Shown here: positions 46,446 to 54,754 of the stretch, piece by piece
Layout: each line of letters begins with the position of its first letter
Position numbering within the stretch: the stretch's first letter is position 1
DNA from: CBDFMR01 sp965249765
Lineage (GTDB): Bacteria; Bacteroidota; Bacteroidia; Chitinophagales; Saprospiraceae
NCBI GenBank assembly: GCA_965249765.1
Contig: CBDFMR010000005.1
Location: forward strand, 1,550,001-1,614,000
DNA: 64,000 nt
Direction of reading: 5' to 3'
The notes under the pieces: model-generated
What the model was told of the DNA's origin: nothing
Database searches by the model: none
Seen by the model: only the letters and a program-made list of their open reading frames with translations
Position numbers and translations under genes: made by a program

Positions 46446-47295
46446 GAATCGAATAAAATCTACTGGCAGGAAGGGAAAGGTAACAGTAATACAATTGTCA
46501 ATACCTGATATATTGCCATAGATTTGTACTTTTGCATATCAAAAAATTTAATACGTTATTTAAAAGTTCAAGAATCTCCAAAAGACCTTTGCTCTTGGTT
46601 AACTCATTGAAAAGTAGGGATAGTGGTTACTTTTCACATATTGATGATACGATTTTAGTGAAAATAAGAAAAATATAAGACAATCCAAAAAGTCTGACTT
46701 ATAGAGTGTGTAAACCATATTGCACATACACTTGAATGGATAGTTTGATTAAACCATCATGTGTTCATTACTCAAGAGAATGATGTCTTGAAGAGAAGCT
46801 TAAGGGATGGTGGTCTGTAGATAGAAATAGACTGACTTCATAAGGGTTAAAGCTCGAGTTTCTGAGTAGGATATACCGTTGGCTAAAGTCAGCGGAAAGA
46901 ATGACACAGTATTGTGAAGCAGAGATAGTGTGGGGAGTAAATATAAATTGAAGGATGCCAATTTTGCCCTTGTCTATTGCCGTTGCCTTCAGGCAACGGA
47001 ATACTAATACCATTTGTAGTTTGTAATGCCGCATTAGATGAATAAATAATTTGCACTTTGACAAGGCAAAAAGCACAGTAATAGTCGCACTATTGCGAGC
47101 ATTTTTAACGAAGTAAAAGGACAAATTATGATTCTTATATGCGGCAGTTATTATTTCAATTGGTGTAAGGGCTGTGAGGCTCTTTTTTTCCGATAAGAGA
47201 CGATCGAGAGAATTGTGCAATATGGTATTACACACATTTGTTGAGATCAATGATAATAGCGTAATGGCTGTTCGTTGATTACCTACAGTAGGCAA
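46446..47295. other. Non-coding interval with an inverted-repeat element (copy A)
   Basis: 850 bp without a believable gene. A 175-codon frame on the minus strand (46768-47295) is broken by a 2-bp difference in the duplicated copy and shows no family features. The interval contains the 530-bp element at 46706-47235 and a hairpin at 46980-46999. Confidence 0.65.
46706..47235. mobile_element. 530-bp MITE-like element with 20/21-bp terminal inverted repeats (copy A)
   Basis: Left end GTGTGTAAACCATATTGCAC; right end read inward GTGTGTAATACCATATTGCAC with its first 20 bases nearly matching (one-base indel). The ends resemble those of the 230-bp element at 52705. It contains the perfect hairpin CCGTTGCC-TTCA-GGCAACGG at 46980-46999 and no transposase. 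No clear target duplication is seen, so its status as a mobile element is inferred from the ends only. Confidence 0.5.
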
Positions 47296-47946
47296 TCAAA
47301 TCACCATACTCATGCGATGTACACCAGGGCGATACTCCTTGGAGAGTAGTTTCTTGATCTCCTCGTATTGACTAGGATTTTTTACAAAATCTATGTTATT
47401 GATATCTACGATAAGGACAGGAAATGAAAGAATATTACGGAAATACTCGAAGTAAGAATTTTGAATACCTTGCAAGTATTCAGCGCTGATCTCCTGCTCG
47501 TAGGATCTTCCCCTGTTACGTATATTCTGCAACAAGATGTCCACATCTCTATGAAAATAGACCAATAAATCGGGATTTGGAAAGGACTGATTCAGGATAG
47601 TGAATAACTTCTGAAACAGCCTGAATTCTTCATCCTGAAGATTCTTTCGGGCAAATAGCAGCGTCTTGATAAAGGTATAGTCGGCTAAGGAAAAGTCAAT
47701 GAATAAGTCCTGGTGCAGCAGTTTTTTCTGAAGCTGCTTGTGTCGCTCCGTCATGAAGAACAACTCGACAGTAAATGCATATCTCTCAGGATCTTTATAG
47801 AAGTAGCGGAGGAAAGGATTGTCATCAAACTGTTCCAGAATTAGCTTACAATTGTACTCTCTACTTACCATCTCACAGAAGCTGGTCTTACCGGCACCTA
47901 TGTTTCCTTCGACAACGATATAATTGTATGGAAAAGATTTATTCAT
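47296..47946 (-). CDS. Deoxynucleoside kinase (copy A)
   Basis: 216 residues from ATG 47946 (MNKSFPYNYIVVEGNIGAGKTSF). The P-loop GNIGAGKT, the EQFDDNPFL segment and the TERHKQL lid-like region fit the deoxyadenosine/deoxyguanosine kinase family, which phosphorylates salvaged deoxynucleosides. Frames reaching upstream to 48144 only read through folK in the wrong frame. It overlaps the end of folK by 8 bp, so the two form an operon. Nearly identical to 53537-54187. Confidence 0.88.
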   Translation of the reverse strand: MNKSFPYNYIVVEGNIGAGKTSFCEMVSREYNCKLILEQFDDNPFLRYFYKDPERYAFTVELFFMTERHKQLQKKLLHQDLFIDFSLADYTFIKTLLFARKNLQDEEFRLFQKLFTILNQSFPNPDLLVYFHRDVDILLQNIRNRGRSYEQEISAEYLQGIQNSYFEYFRNILSFPVLIVDINNIDFVKNPSQYEEIKKLLSKEYRPGVHRMSMVI

Positions 47947-48424
47947 TCTCGTATAGCCACACTCTCGATTTGTCTTGGCAGTCAACCAGGTGCTCCTTAA
48001 TGGTTTTTTCGGTACCAGGAACGCAAATATCGGGATAAACTTCTGATAAGGGAAGTAAGGCAAACATTCTCTTTGTAAGTAATCGATGTGGAAGGGTAAG
48101 TCTGTCCTCATCCATGACGATGTCACCATAGAGGAGGATATCAATGTCTATTACCCGCGGGCCCCATCTGTAGGTCTTTTCTCTACCTATCTCTTGTTCT
48201 ATACTCTGGATTTTATCCAACATTAGATATGGCGACATTGCAGATTTTATAACTATGGCCTGATTAATAAAATCATGCTGCTCTTTCTCACCCCACGCCT
48301 CAGAACCATAATAATTTGAGGTTGTGTTGATTTTTCCTATTGTAGATAGCAATGTGACAGCCTTTTGCAGATGTTTTCTTTTGTCCCCAATGTTACTTCC
48401 TAAAAGAAGATATGAGTTGATCAA
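47939..48424 (-). CDS. folK: 2-amino-4-hydroxy-6-hydroxymethyldihydropteridine diphosphokinase (copy A)
   Basis: 161 residues, the normal HPPK size. Start SYLLLGSNIGDKRKHL and the signature RWGPRVIDIDILLYG with metal-binding Asp pair. It transfers pyrophosphate to the pterin in folate synthesis. It precedes the deoxynucleoside kinase gene. Duplicated at 54180-54665 with no difference I noticed. Confidence 0.94.
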   Translation of the reverse strand: MINSYLLLGSNIGDKRKHLQKAVTLLSTIGKINTTSNYYGSEAWGEKEQHDFINQAIVIKSAMSPYLMLDKIQSIEQEIGREKTYRWGPRVIDIDILLYGDIVMDEDRLTLPHRLLTKRMFALLPLSEVYPDICVPGTEKTIKEHLVDCQDKSRVWLYENE

Positions 48425-48465
48425 GCTGTAGGATTATTGATAAAAAAATGTGTCCCGGCATTAAT

Positions 48466-49156
48466 TGGAAATGGTCAGTACCTCATCTTTGGTGGCCAGA
48501 TAGGTGGTGGGCAGAATAGCGTCAACTGGTCCGACCTTTGGTTTGGCAGACAGTTTAATTATAGTACACAGCTGGAGGACAAGACACTTGATGATTTTGA
48601 AATCTTCAATGACTTAGATCTAAAAAGTTCATTTATCGTAGACGTCAATCTAGGATTACTATGGTATGCAGTCATGGGCGAGAACAAGAGTTACTATGCT
48701 GGATTGGCCTTAGATCATATCAATGAAGCTAATGTGGCTCTTACCACGGATGGGAACTCACCCATTTACTCACGATGGACAGTACATGGAGGTTTGGAAT
48801 TACCATTGCATGATGAGATGAGTGTCATGCCATCATTGGCACTTGTATTCCAGGGACCTTCTACCCAGATAAATCTCGGAAGCAATCTTCGTTTTACAAA
48901 TAGGGACGGGGGTGACATCGCTATGAGAGCTGGTCTTGCGACGCGTATTAGCAAAACCTATGACAGCATGCACATGGATGCTTTGATCGTATCTGGAATG
49001 TTGGAAAAGGGAAGAATTATGCTCGGCCTGAGTTACGACATTACCATGTCGGACCTATCAGTGATCAATAGTCGCAGAGGTGCCTTTGAAACAACTTTTA
49101 TTTATACCAATCCACAAGGAAAAAGACAGAGTAGGGTAACCTGCCCCAATTTTTAA
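48466..49156 (+). pseudogene. 5'-truncated PorP/SprF gene at the duplication junction
   Basis: Identical by eye to the last ~230 codons of the gene at 42107. It lacks the signal peptide and first ~120 residues. A TTG at 48437 could start a chimaeric frame (IKKCVPALIGNGQYL), but without a signal peptide it would not reach the outer membrane. Confidence 0.88.
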
Positions 49157-49180
49157 AAGCCAAAATAAAACATTGAGGGA

Positions 49181-51790
49181 TTACAGTAATGTTATATCTC
49201 CTGTGACAGTGATCTTCTTACCATTGGAAATATAGGAAATAACATAGACATATACTCCTGGATTGAGAGTACCCAGGGGTTCCCATCCTGCATAAGAGTC
49301 ATTACTTGATACATTGTAGTTGCTGAATAGTCGATTTCCCCAACGGTCAAAGACAAGTATGTCATAAATCAAATCATGATTACTCTGTATGTACAAAATA
49401 CCATTTTCCCTAATAGTTGGTCTTGATGCAATGACGTTAGGTATGTAAATGGCCGCATCCTCAAATGAAACTTGAAGACTTTTCATGGCAGTACATCCCC
49501 ATTGGTTTTCTACCAAGATGGTAAACCATCCTTCGACTTGATAGCTAAGAACTGGAAATGGACAATTACTGCAATTGAGACCTTCACTAGGAGACCATAA
49601 ATAGGAAACTACATCATCGCTGTATTCAACAGGAAGATTCAGTCCTTGGCTAAAGGGTATATCTATCAAGTCAGAAGTCGATACACTTGGTATACTGTTC
49701 ACTGAAACGGTAAAGGTAGTATCGACATAACATCCATCGGGACCTATTCCAGTAAAAGTATAATTACCGGGAGTATCGATCACAATTGGAAGGCTTTGAT
49801 TTATGCCGTTAATTAATATGTCAGAATGATCCGATAGTACATCGAGCATGGTAATTTCTCCCTCGCAAAATGATAACTCACCCGAAATATTCATATCATA
49901 CTCATCATAGAAATCAATATTCAGGTCATAGATTATGCTATCACATCCATATGCATCAGATATACTCTGAGTATATTGTCCAGGAGCATTATAAAATTGA
50001 CCGAAAAATTCATATTCATCGCCTTCGCAGATGAGAACATCTAGTTGAGAAATATCTGGTGAAGGTCTCAAATTTAGCTCAAAGGTCTCATAAGTCTCAC
50101 ATCCGTAGTTGTTACGTATTACAAAGGAATAAGTATTTGCAATGCCAAAAGACCTAATCTTTTGTTGACTTCCATCCCACCATTCTATGTCATCTGTCAC
50201 TGATGATAAATCTACGCTGAGCGAACTACCATAGCATATAGAAGTATCTGACAATGATATCGAAGGAGGGTGGGAATGAACATACAACTCAAGCAAGGAC
50301 GTGTCCGCACAAGGAAGGTTTTGTGATACGTAGTTCAAGAAAAGATGATCCGGATCAGAATGGCTGAATAAATGATCGATCAGCATTTCGTTGTCATCAA
50401 TAAAGAAACCACCTTGGTCGGCATCAGAATCAATAAGTTTGTAGAGGTCTACGACATCAGTGGTACAGATGTCTTGTAATACATCTACCCCTGCATATGG
50501 TCGTGGTGTAACAATATCGATCATTGCAAGAGCTACCCTCCCTTGAACACCACCGTACCATGCTGCCACACTTATGACGATGTCACCAGATGGAGGAGGG
50601 CCAGTATTGTTGTATCGACCTGACAGGAGCGCTGCTCTAAAGTCATCAATGGTAGAGGATGTACTATTTATAATGTGATAAGTTGAATTGTCGATTATAT
50701 TGACTGAATAATTGCCTATGGCAAATACCAATGCTTCATCAGGCGAAGCATTTTCTATTACTACAACGATAGAATCAAGCGGATACTCATTGCTGATGTC
50801 TATGTCATCATCACATATCTTGAGATCAGTATACTGACAGTGATCAGGGGATAAAAAATCTACTCCATCTGTAGTACTGTCGTCGGCATCCAAGTCTATT
50901 CGACGCTGACAATCTTCCCAGATAGGATTATTATAGTGTCTCACAGAAGATGTAAGAATACTATTTGGTACTCCTACTCGTGGGTGAGAATAGGAGAGAT
51001 TGCCGGAGTCCAGATCTACACTGTACCAACCCGCTCCATTCCCGAATCCTGAATTTTCTACTCTTAAATATAGTTTAGTTGAATCACAGTCATGCTGATA
51101 AGAAACTATATCACCATGATTGATACCGGCACCTATCCCAAAATAATCATAAAGCAGTGTATTGTTGTCAGGATCATCCGGGTCGAGACGCATGAGTTTT
51201 CCGGAATTTGATATATAGAGGTAGTCACCCTTGTGCCTCGTGATCTCAGTACAATCCAAATCTAGTTCGTATGGCGTACTAGCAGTAGGGTGGTCAATCG
51301 GTTGTCTAATCAAATCGAAATCTCCGGTGTTGATATTGTACCTTCCGTAAGTAAAGCCGGATGCATAAAGAATGGAATCATTCAGGAAAAATATTTTATT
51401 TATCTCTGTATAAAAATGAACAAAAAAGGTGGGTACTATTGCAGGAGTCAGATCTTCTATAAAGACAAGGTTGTCACTAGCGATGCCATATTGGTACAAG
51501 TCACCTTCTTCTTCCATAAAAAATACAGCGGAGCGGTCGGCAGTATATTCAAAGCTATTAATGAGGTTTCTTGTGCCGGTCATATTGGCATGAGAAAATC
51601 TGGACTCATCTATAGTGAATAATAGTTGAAGATCACCACTGAAGAAATCAAGGTTGTACATCTCATAACGGTTGCCGTTATCGAGATCCGAGATCAATGT
51701 CCAGAAAAAGGTCTCCTGTGCACTCAGATGGAGACTGAGAGCACAGGAGACAAGAAATAATAATCTTCTTATATTAGACAGTATATTCAT
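49181..51790 (-). CDS. T9SS type B surface protein (copy B)
   Basis: 869 residues with the same signal peptide, propeller-like head and type B sorting tail as copy A. Most of the protein is identical. Differences cluster: TEINKIFFL versus TQIANIFFL, PTASTPYELDLDCTE versus PTAFTMHEQALACTE, LRVENSGF versus LIVKHSGF, and DFYDEYDMNISGELSF versus DFFEEYDIEISGEISF. The reading frame is intact, so both copies are probably expressed. Confidence 0.85.
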   Translation of the reverse strand: MNILSNIRRLLFLVSCALSLHLSAQETFFWTLISDLDNGNRYEMYNLDFFSGDLQLLFTIDESRFSHANMTGTRNLINSFEYTADRSAVFFMEEEGDLYQYGIASDNLVFIEDLTPAIVPTFFVHFYTEINKIFFLNDSILYASGFTYGRYNINTGDFDLIRQPIDHPTASTPYELDLDCTEITRHKGDYLYISNSGKLMRLDPDDPDNNTLLYDYFGIGAGINHGDIVSYQHDCDSTKLYLRVENSGFGNGAGWYSVDLDSGNLSYSHPRVGVPNSILTSSVRHYNNPIWEDCQRRIDLDADDSTTDGVDFLSPDHCQYTDLKICDDDIDISNEYPLDSIVVVIENASPDEALVFAIGNYSVNIIDNSTYHIINSTSSTIDDFRAALLSGRYNNTGPPPSGDIVISVAAWYGGVQGRVALAMIDIVTPRPYAGVDVLQDICTTDVVDLYKLIDSDADQGGFFIDDNEMLIDHLFSHSDPDHLFLNYVSQNLPCADTSLLELYVHSHPPSISLSDTSICYGSSLSVDLSSVTDDIEWWDGSQQKIRSFGIANTYSFVIRNNYGCETYETFELNLRPSPDISQLDVLICEGDEYEFFGQFYNAPGQYTQSISDAYGCDSIIYDLNIDFYDEYDMNISGELSFCEGEITMLDVLSDHSDILINGINQSLPIVIDTPGNYTFTGIGPDGCYVDTTFTVSVNSIPSVSTSDLIDIPFSQGLNLPVEYSDDVVSYLWSPSEGLNCSNCPFPVLSYQVEGWFTILVENQWGCTAMKSLQVSFEDAAIYIPNVIASRPTIRENGILYIQSNHDLIYDILVFDRWGNRLFSNYNVSSNDSYAGWEPLGTLNPGVYVYVISYISNGKKITVTGDITLL

Positions 51791-51794
51791 TCTA

Positions 51795-52445
51795 TTATCT
51801 GCTTACAAATATTCTTTTAGCCCTGACATGTACCCCGTCTTCTATCCTTATTATATATACCCCTGTTGGGATGTTTTCTAAATCAATACTCATGTGGGAA
51901 ATCGTGGAATCATTCTGTTGTGATAATAGTGATCTGCCCTGAAGGTCGTAGAGATTTACACTAATATTTCCCTGCATATCAGATATATCAATCGTAGTAT
52001 TATCTGATATTGTCAGGTATCTGTGACTGTGAGTATTATTTCTACTCCCCACAGGATATAAGCTGTTGATTCCTGTGTTAACACTCACTACATAATTTTC
52101 CTTTGGGCTCATGGAGATAGAGGATGGCTTGGCAGTATGTATGGTTAATATATCTGTTGAGCTACTCAGTTGTAAGCCTTCATGACCAGATGAGTAATCC
52201 ATCCAGGTTAAAACAACGGAACCGTCACGTATAGCAAACTCTGCACCAGGTAAAGTGGAGGTAATATCGTAAGGGATTTCACCATTTAGATCAAGAGCGA
52301 GCGTCAATCCATGAACTATCCCATCAACAGGACTTTTCACAACAAAAGTTTCTTCAGTTTCCTGTATTACTATAGGTATAGGACCATTGCCATTGCCATC
52401 ACCATGTATACAATCGTCACAACTACCATTGAGATCACCGAGCAT
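51795..52445 (-). pseudogene. Type A T9SS tail fragment without signal peptide (copy B)
   Basis: Same 216-residue frame as copy A (45795-46445) with no amino-acid difference I noticed. It has the same lack of an upstream start or signal peptide. Confidence 0.7.
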
Positions 52446-52704
52446 GAATCGAATAAAATCTACTGGCAGGAAGGGAAAGGTAACAGTAATACAATTGTCA
52501 ATACCTGATATATTGCCATAGATTTGTACTTTTGCATATCAAAAAATTTAATACGTTATTTAAAAGTTCAAGAATCTCCAAAAGACCTTTGCTCTTGGTT
52601 AACTCATTGAAAAGTAGGGATAGTGGTTACTTTTCACATATTGATGATACGATTTTAGTGAAAATAAGAAAAATATAAGACAATCCCAAAAGTCTGACTT
52701 ATAG

Positions 52705-52934
52705 GTGTGTAGAACAAATTGCACTTTTTGATAGAAAAAAATTTGTCGACTATCCCAATATTCACAATTTCATTATTGGATCTAACCGCAAGGGGCGCAA
52801 AGAGAGTATGCAAAGGACGCTATTGACTGATTTTGTAGAATTTAGTCTCCTTGCGGTAATAAAAGATATAATCCATACGAAGTCAGTACGATATATTGAA
52901 GCAAAGCTGCATTTGTGCAATTTGTTTTACACAC
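52705..52934. mobile_element. 230-bp MITE-like insertion, absent from copy A
   Basis: 20-bp terminal inverted repeats: left GTGTGTAGAACAAATTGCAC; right read inward GTGTGTAAAACAAATTGCAC (one mismatch). It is flanked by GACTTATAG (52696-52704) and GGCTTATAG (52935-52943), a 9-bp target duplication with one mismatch. The unduplicated site GACTTATAG is present once in copy A. It has no coding capacity. Internally it has an imperfect AACCGCAAGG / CCTTGCGGT inverted repeat. The 9-bp duplication and GTGTRTA-type ends suggest an IS256-like helper (inference). Confidence 0.8.
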
Positions 52935-52944
52935 GGCTTATAGA

Positions 52945-53476
52945 GTGTGTAAACCATATTGCACATACACTTGAATGGATAGTTTGATTAAACCATCATG
53001 TGTTCATTACTCAAGAGAATGATGTCTTGAAGAGAAGCTTAAGGGATGGTGGTCTGTAGATAGAAATAGACTGACTTCATAAGGGTTAAAGCTCGAGTTT
53101 CTGAGTAGGATATACCGTTGGCTAAAGTCAGCGGAAAGAATGACACAGTATTGTGAAGCAGAGATAGTGTGGGGAGTAAATATAAATTGAAGGATGCCAA
53201 TTTTGCCCTTGTCTATTGCCGTTGCCTTCAGGCAACGGAATACTAATACCATTTGTAGTTTGTAATGCCGCATTAGATGAATAAATAATTTGCACTTTGA
53301 CAAGGCAAAAAGCACAGTAATAGTCTCGCACTATTGCGAGCATTTTTAACGAAGTAAAAGGACAAATTATGATTCTTATATGCGGCAGTTATTATTTCAA
53401 TTGGTGTAAGGGCTGTGAGGCTCTTTTTTTCCGATAAGAGACGATCGAGAGAATTGTCCAATTTGGTATTACACAC
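52945..53476. mobile_element. MITE-like element with terminal inverted repeats (copy B)
   Basis: Counterpart of 46706-47235. The left end is unchanged; the right end has two substitutions (GTCCAATTTGG instead of GTGCAATATGG). The internal TCGCACTATTGCGA region carries the extra 2 bp, which makes a perfect CTCGCA-CTAT-TGCGAG hairpin. Confidence 0.48.
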
Positions 53477-53536
53477 ATTTGTTGAGATCAATGATAATAG
53501 CGTAATGGCTGTTCGTTGATTACCTACAGTAGGCAA

Positions 53537-54187
53537 TCAAATCACCATACTCATGCGATGTACACCAGGGCGATACTCCTTGGAGAGTAGTTTCTTGATC
53601 TCCTCGTATTGACTAGGATTTTTTACAAAATCTATGTTATTGATATCTACGATAAGGACAGGAAATGAAAGAATATTACGGAAATACTCGAAGTAAGAAT
53701 TTTGAATACCTTGCAAGTATTCAGCGCTGATCTCCTGCTCGTAGGATCTTCCCCTGTTACGTATATTCTGCAACAAGATGTCCACATCTCTATGAAAATA
53801 GACCAATAAATCGGGATTTGGAAAGGACTGATTCAGGATAGTGAATAACTTCTGAAACAGCCTGAATTCTTCATCCTGAAGATTCTTTCGGGCAAATAGC
53901 AGCGTCTTGATAAAGGTATAGTCGGCTAAGGAAAAGTCAATGAATAAGTCCTGGTGAAGCAGTTTTTTCTGAAGCTGCTTGTGTCGCTCCGTCATGAAGA
54001 ACAACTCGACAGTAAATGCATATCTCTCAGGATCTTTATAGAAGTAGCGGAGGAAAGGATTGTCATCAAACTGTTCCAGAATTAGCTTACAATTGTACTC
54101 TCTACTTACCATCTCACAGAAGCTGGTCTTACCGGCACCTATGTTTCCTTCGACAACGATATAATTGTATGGAAAAGATTTATTCAT
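53537..54187 (-). CDS. Deoxynucleoside kinase (copy B)
   Basis: 216 residues from ATG 54187, same P-loop GNIGAGKT and family segments as copy A. I noticed only one base difference (position 53957 versus 47716 region, GTGAAGCAG versus GTGCAGCAG). It overlaps folK by 8 bp. Confidence 0.88.
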   Translation of the reverse strand: MNKSFPYNYIVVEGNIGAGKTSFCEMVSREYNCKLILEQFDDNPFLRYFYKDPERYAFTVELFFMTERHKQLQKKLLHQDLFIDFSLADYTFIKTLLFARKNLQDEEFRLFQKLFTILNQSFPNPDLLVYFHRDVDILLQNIRNRGRSYEQEISAEYLQGIQNSYFEYFRNILSFPVLIVDINNIDFVKNPSQYEEIKKLLSKEYRPGVHRMSMVI

Positions 54188-54665
54188 TCTCGTATAGCCA
54201 CACTCTCGATTTGTCTTGGCAGTCAACCAGGTGCTCCTTAATGGTTTTTTCGGTACCAGGAACGCAAATATCGGGATAAACTTCTGATAAGGGAAGTAAG
54301 GCAAACATTCTCTTTGTAAGTAATCGATGTGGAAGGGTAAGTCTGTCCTCATCCATGACGATGTCACCATAGAGGAGGATATCAATGTCTATTACCCGCG
54401 GGCCCCATCTGTAGGTCTTTTCTCTACCTATCTCTTGTTCTATACTCTGGATTTTATCCAACATTAGATATGGCGACATTGCAGATTTTATAACTATGGC
54501 CTGATTAATAAAATCATGCTGCTCTTTCTCACCCCACGCCTCAGAACCATAATAATTTGAGGTTGTGTTGATTTTTCCTATTGTAGATAGCAATGTGACA
54601 GCCTTTTGCAGATGTTTTCTTTTGTCCCCAATGTTACTTCCTAAAAGAAGATATGAGTTGATCAA
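54180..54665 (-). CDS. folK: 2-amino-4-hydroxy-6-hydroxymethyldihydropteridine diphosphokinase (copy B)
   Basis: 161 residues, same as copy A, with RWGPRVIDIDILLYG. This copy keeps the native upstream sequence: a complete terminator of the symporter gene lies between the two genes. In copy A that hairpin is cut in half. Confidence 0.94.
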   Translation of the reverse strand: MINSYLLLGSNIGDKRKHLQKAVTLLSTIGKINTTSNYYGSEAWGEKEQHDFINQAIVIKSAMSPYLMLDKIQSIEQEIGREKTYRWGPRVIDIDILLYGDIVMDEDRLTLPHRLLTKRMFALLPLSEVYPDICVPGTEKTIKEHLVDCQDKSRVWLYENE

Positions 54666-54682
54666 GCTGTAGGATTATTGAT

Positions 54683-54726
54683 AAAAAAATGTGTCCCGGC
54701 ATTAATTGGAAATCAAGCCGGGACAC
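54683..54726 (-). terminator. Strong rho-independent terminator of the symporter gene
   Basis: GTGTCCCGGC and GCCGGGACAC form a perfect 10-bp stem (54691-54726) with a 16-base loop. Read on the minus strand it is followed by A then seven T residues. It sits just after the stop of the symporter gene and before folK. The duplication breakpoint lies inside its loop. Confidence 0.88.
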
Positions 54727-54754
54727 GTCAGATTGAATAAGGAGTAATGAATCT

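Larger units (their letters stand above)
42466..48465. repeat. 6,000-bp tandem duplication, copy A
   Basis: Starts within porP at TGGAAATGG and is repeated from 48466 with an exact offset of 6000. It contains the last two-thirds of porP, the type B surface gene, the type A tail fragment, the inverted-repeat element, the deoxynucleoside kinase gene and folK, ending in the left half of a terminator hairpin. The junction at 48466 joins porP sequence to the hairpin loop through the shared 7-mer TGGAAAT. Confidence 0.95.
52446..53536. other. Non-coding interval with two inverted-repeat elements (copy B)
   Basis: 1,091 bp without a believable gene. It corresponds to 46446-47295 plus a 239-bp insertion. 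Short minus-strand frames here are remnants of the frame broken by the 2-bp difference near 53325. Confidence 0.6.
48466..54706. repeat. Tandem duplication, copy B (6,241 bp)
   Basis: Copy B is 241 bp longer than copy A. The excess is fully accounted for by the 230-bp MITE-like element with its 9-bp target duplication (239 bp) plus a 2-bp insertion near 53325. It continues into the native downstream sequence at the terminator loop (54707). Confidence 0.93.

Noticed and set aside
46768..47295. 175-residue minus-strand open frame between the tail fragment and the kinase gene
   Set aside because: It spans an inverted-repeat element, has no recognisable motifs and is broken in the duplicated copy by a 2-bp difference without other decay.
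43181..51790. Diversity-generating retroelement acting on the duplicated surface genes
   Set aside because: No reverse transcriptase or template repeat is visible, and the differences are not restricted to adenine positions.
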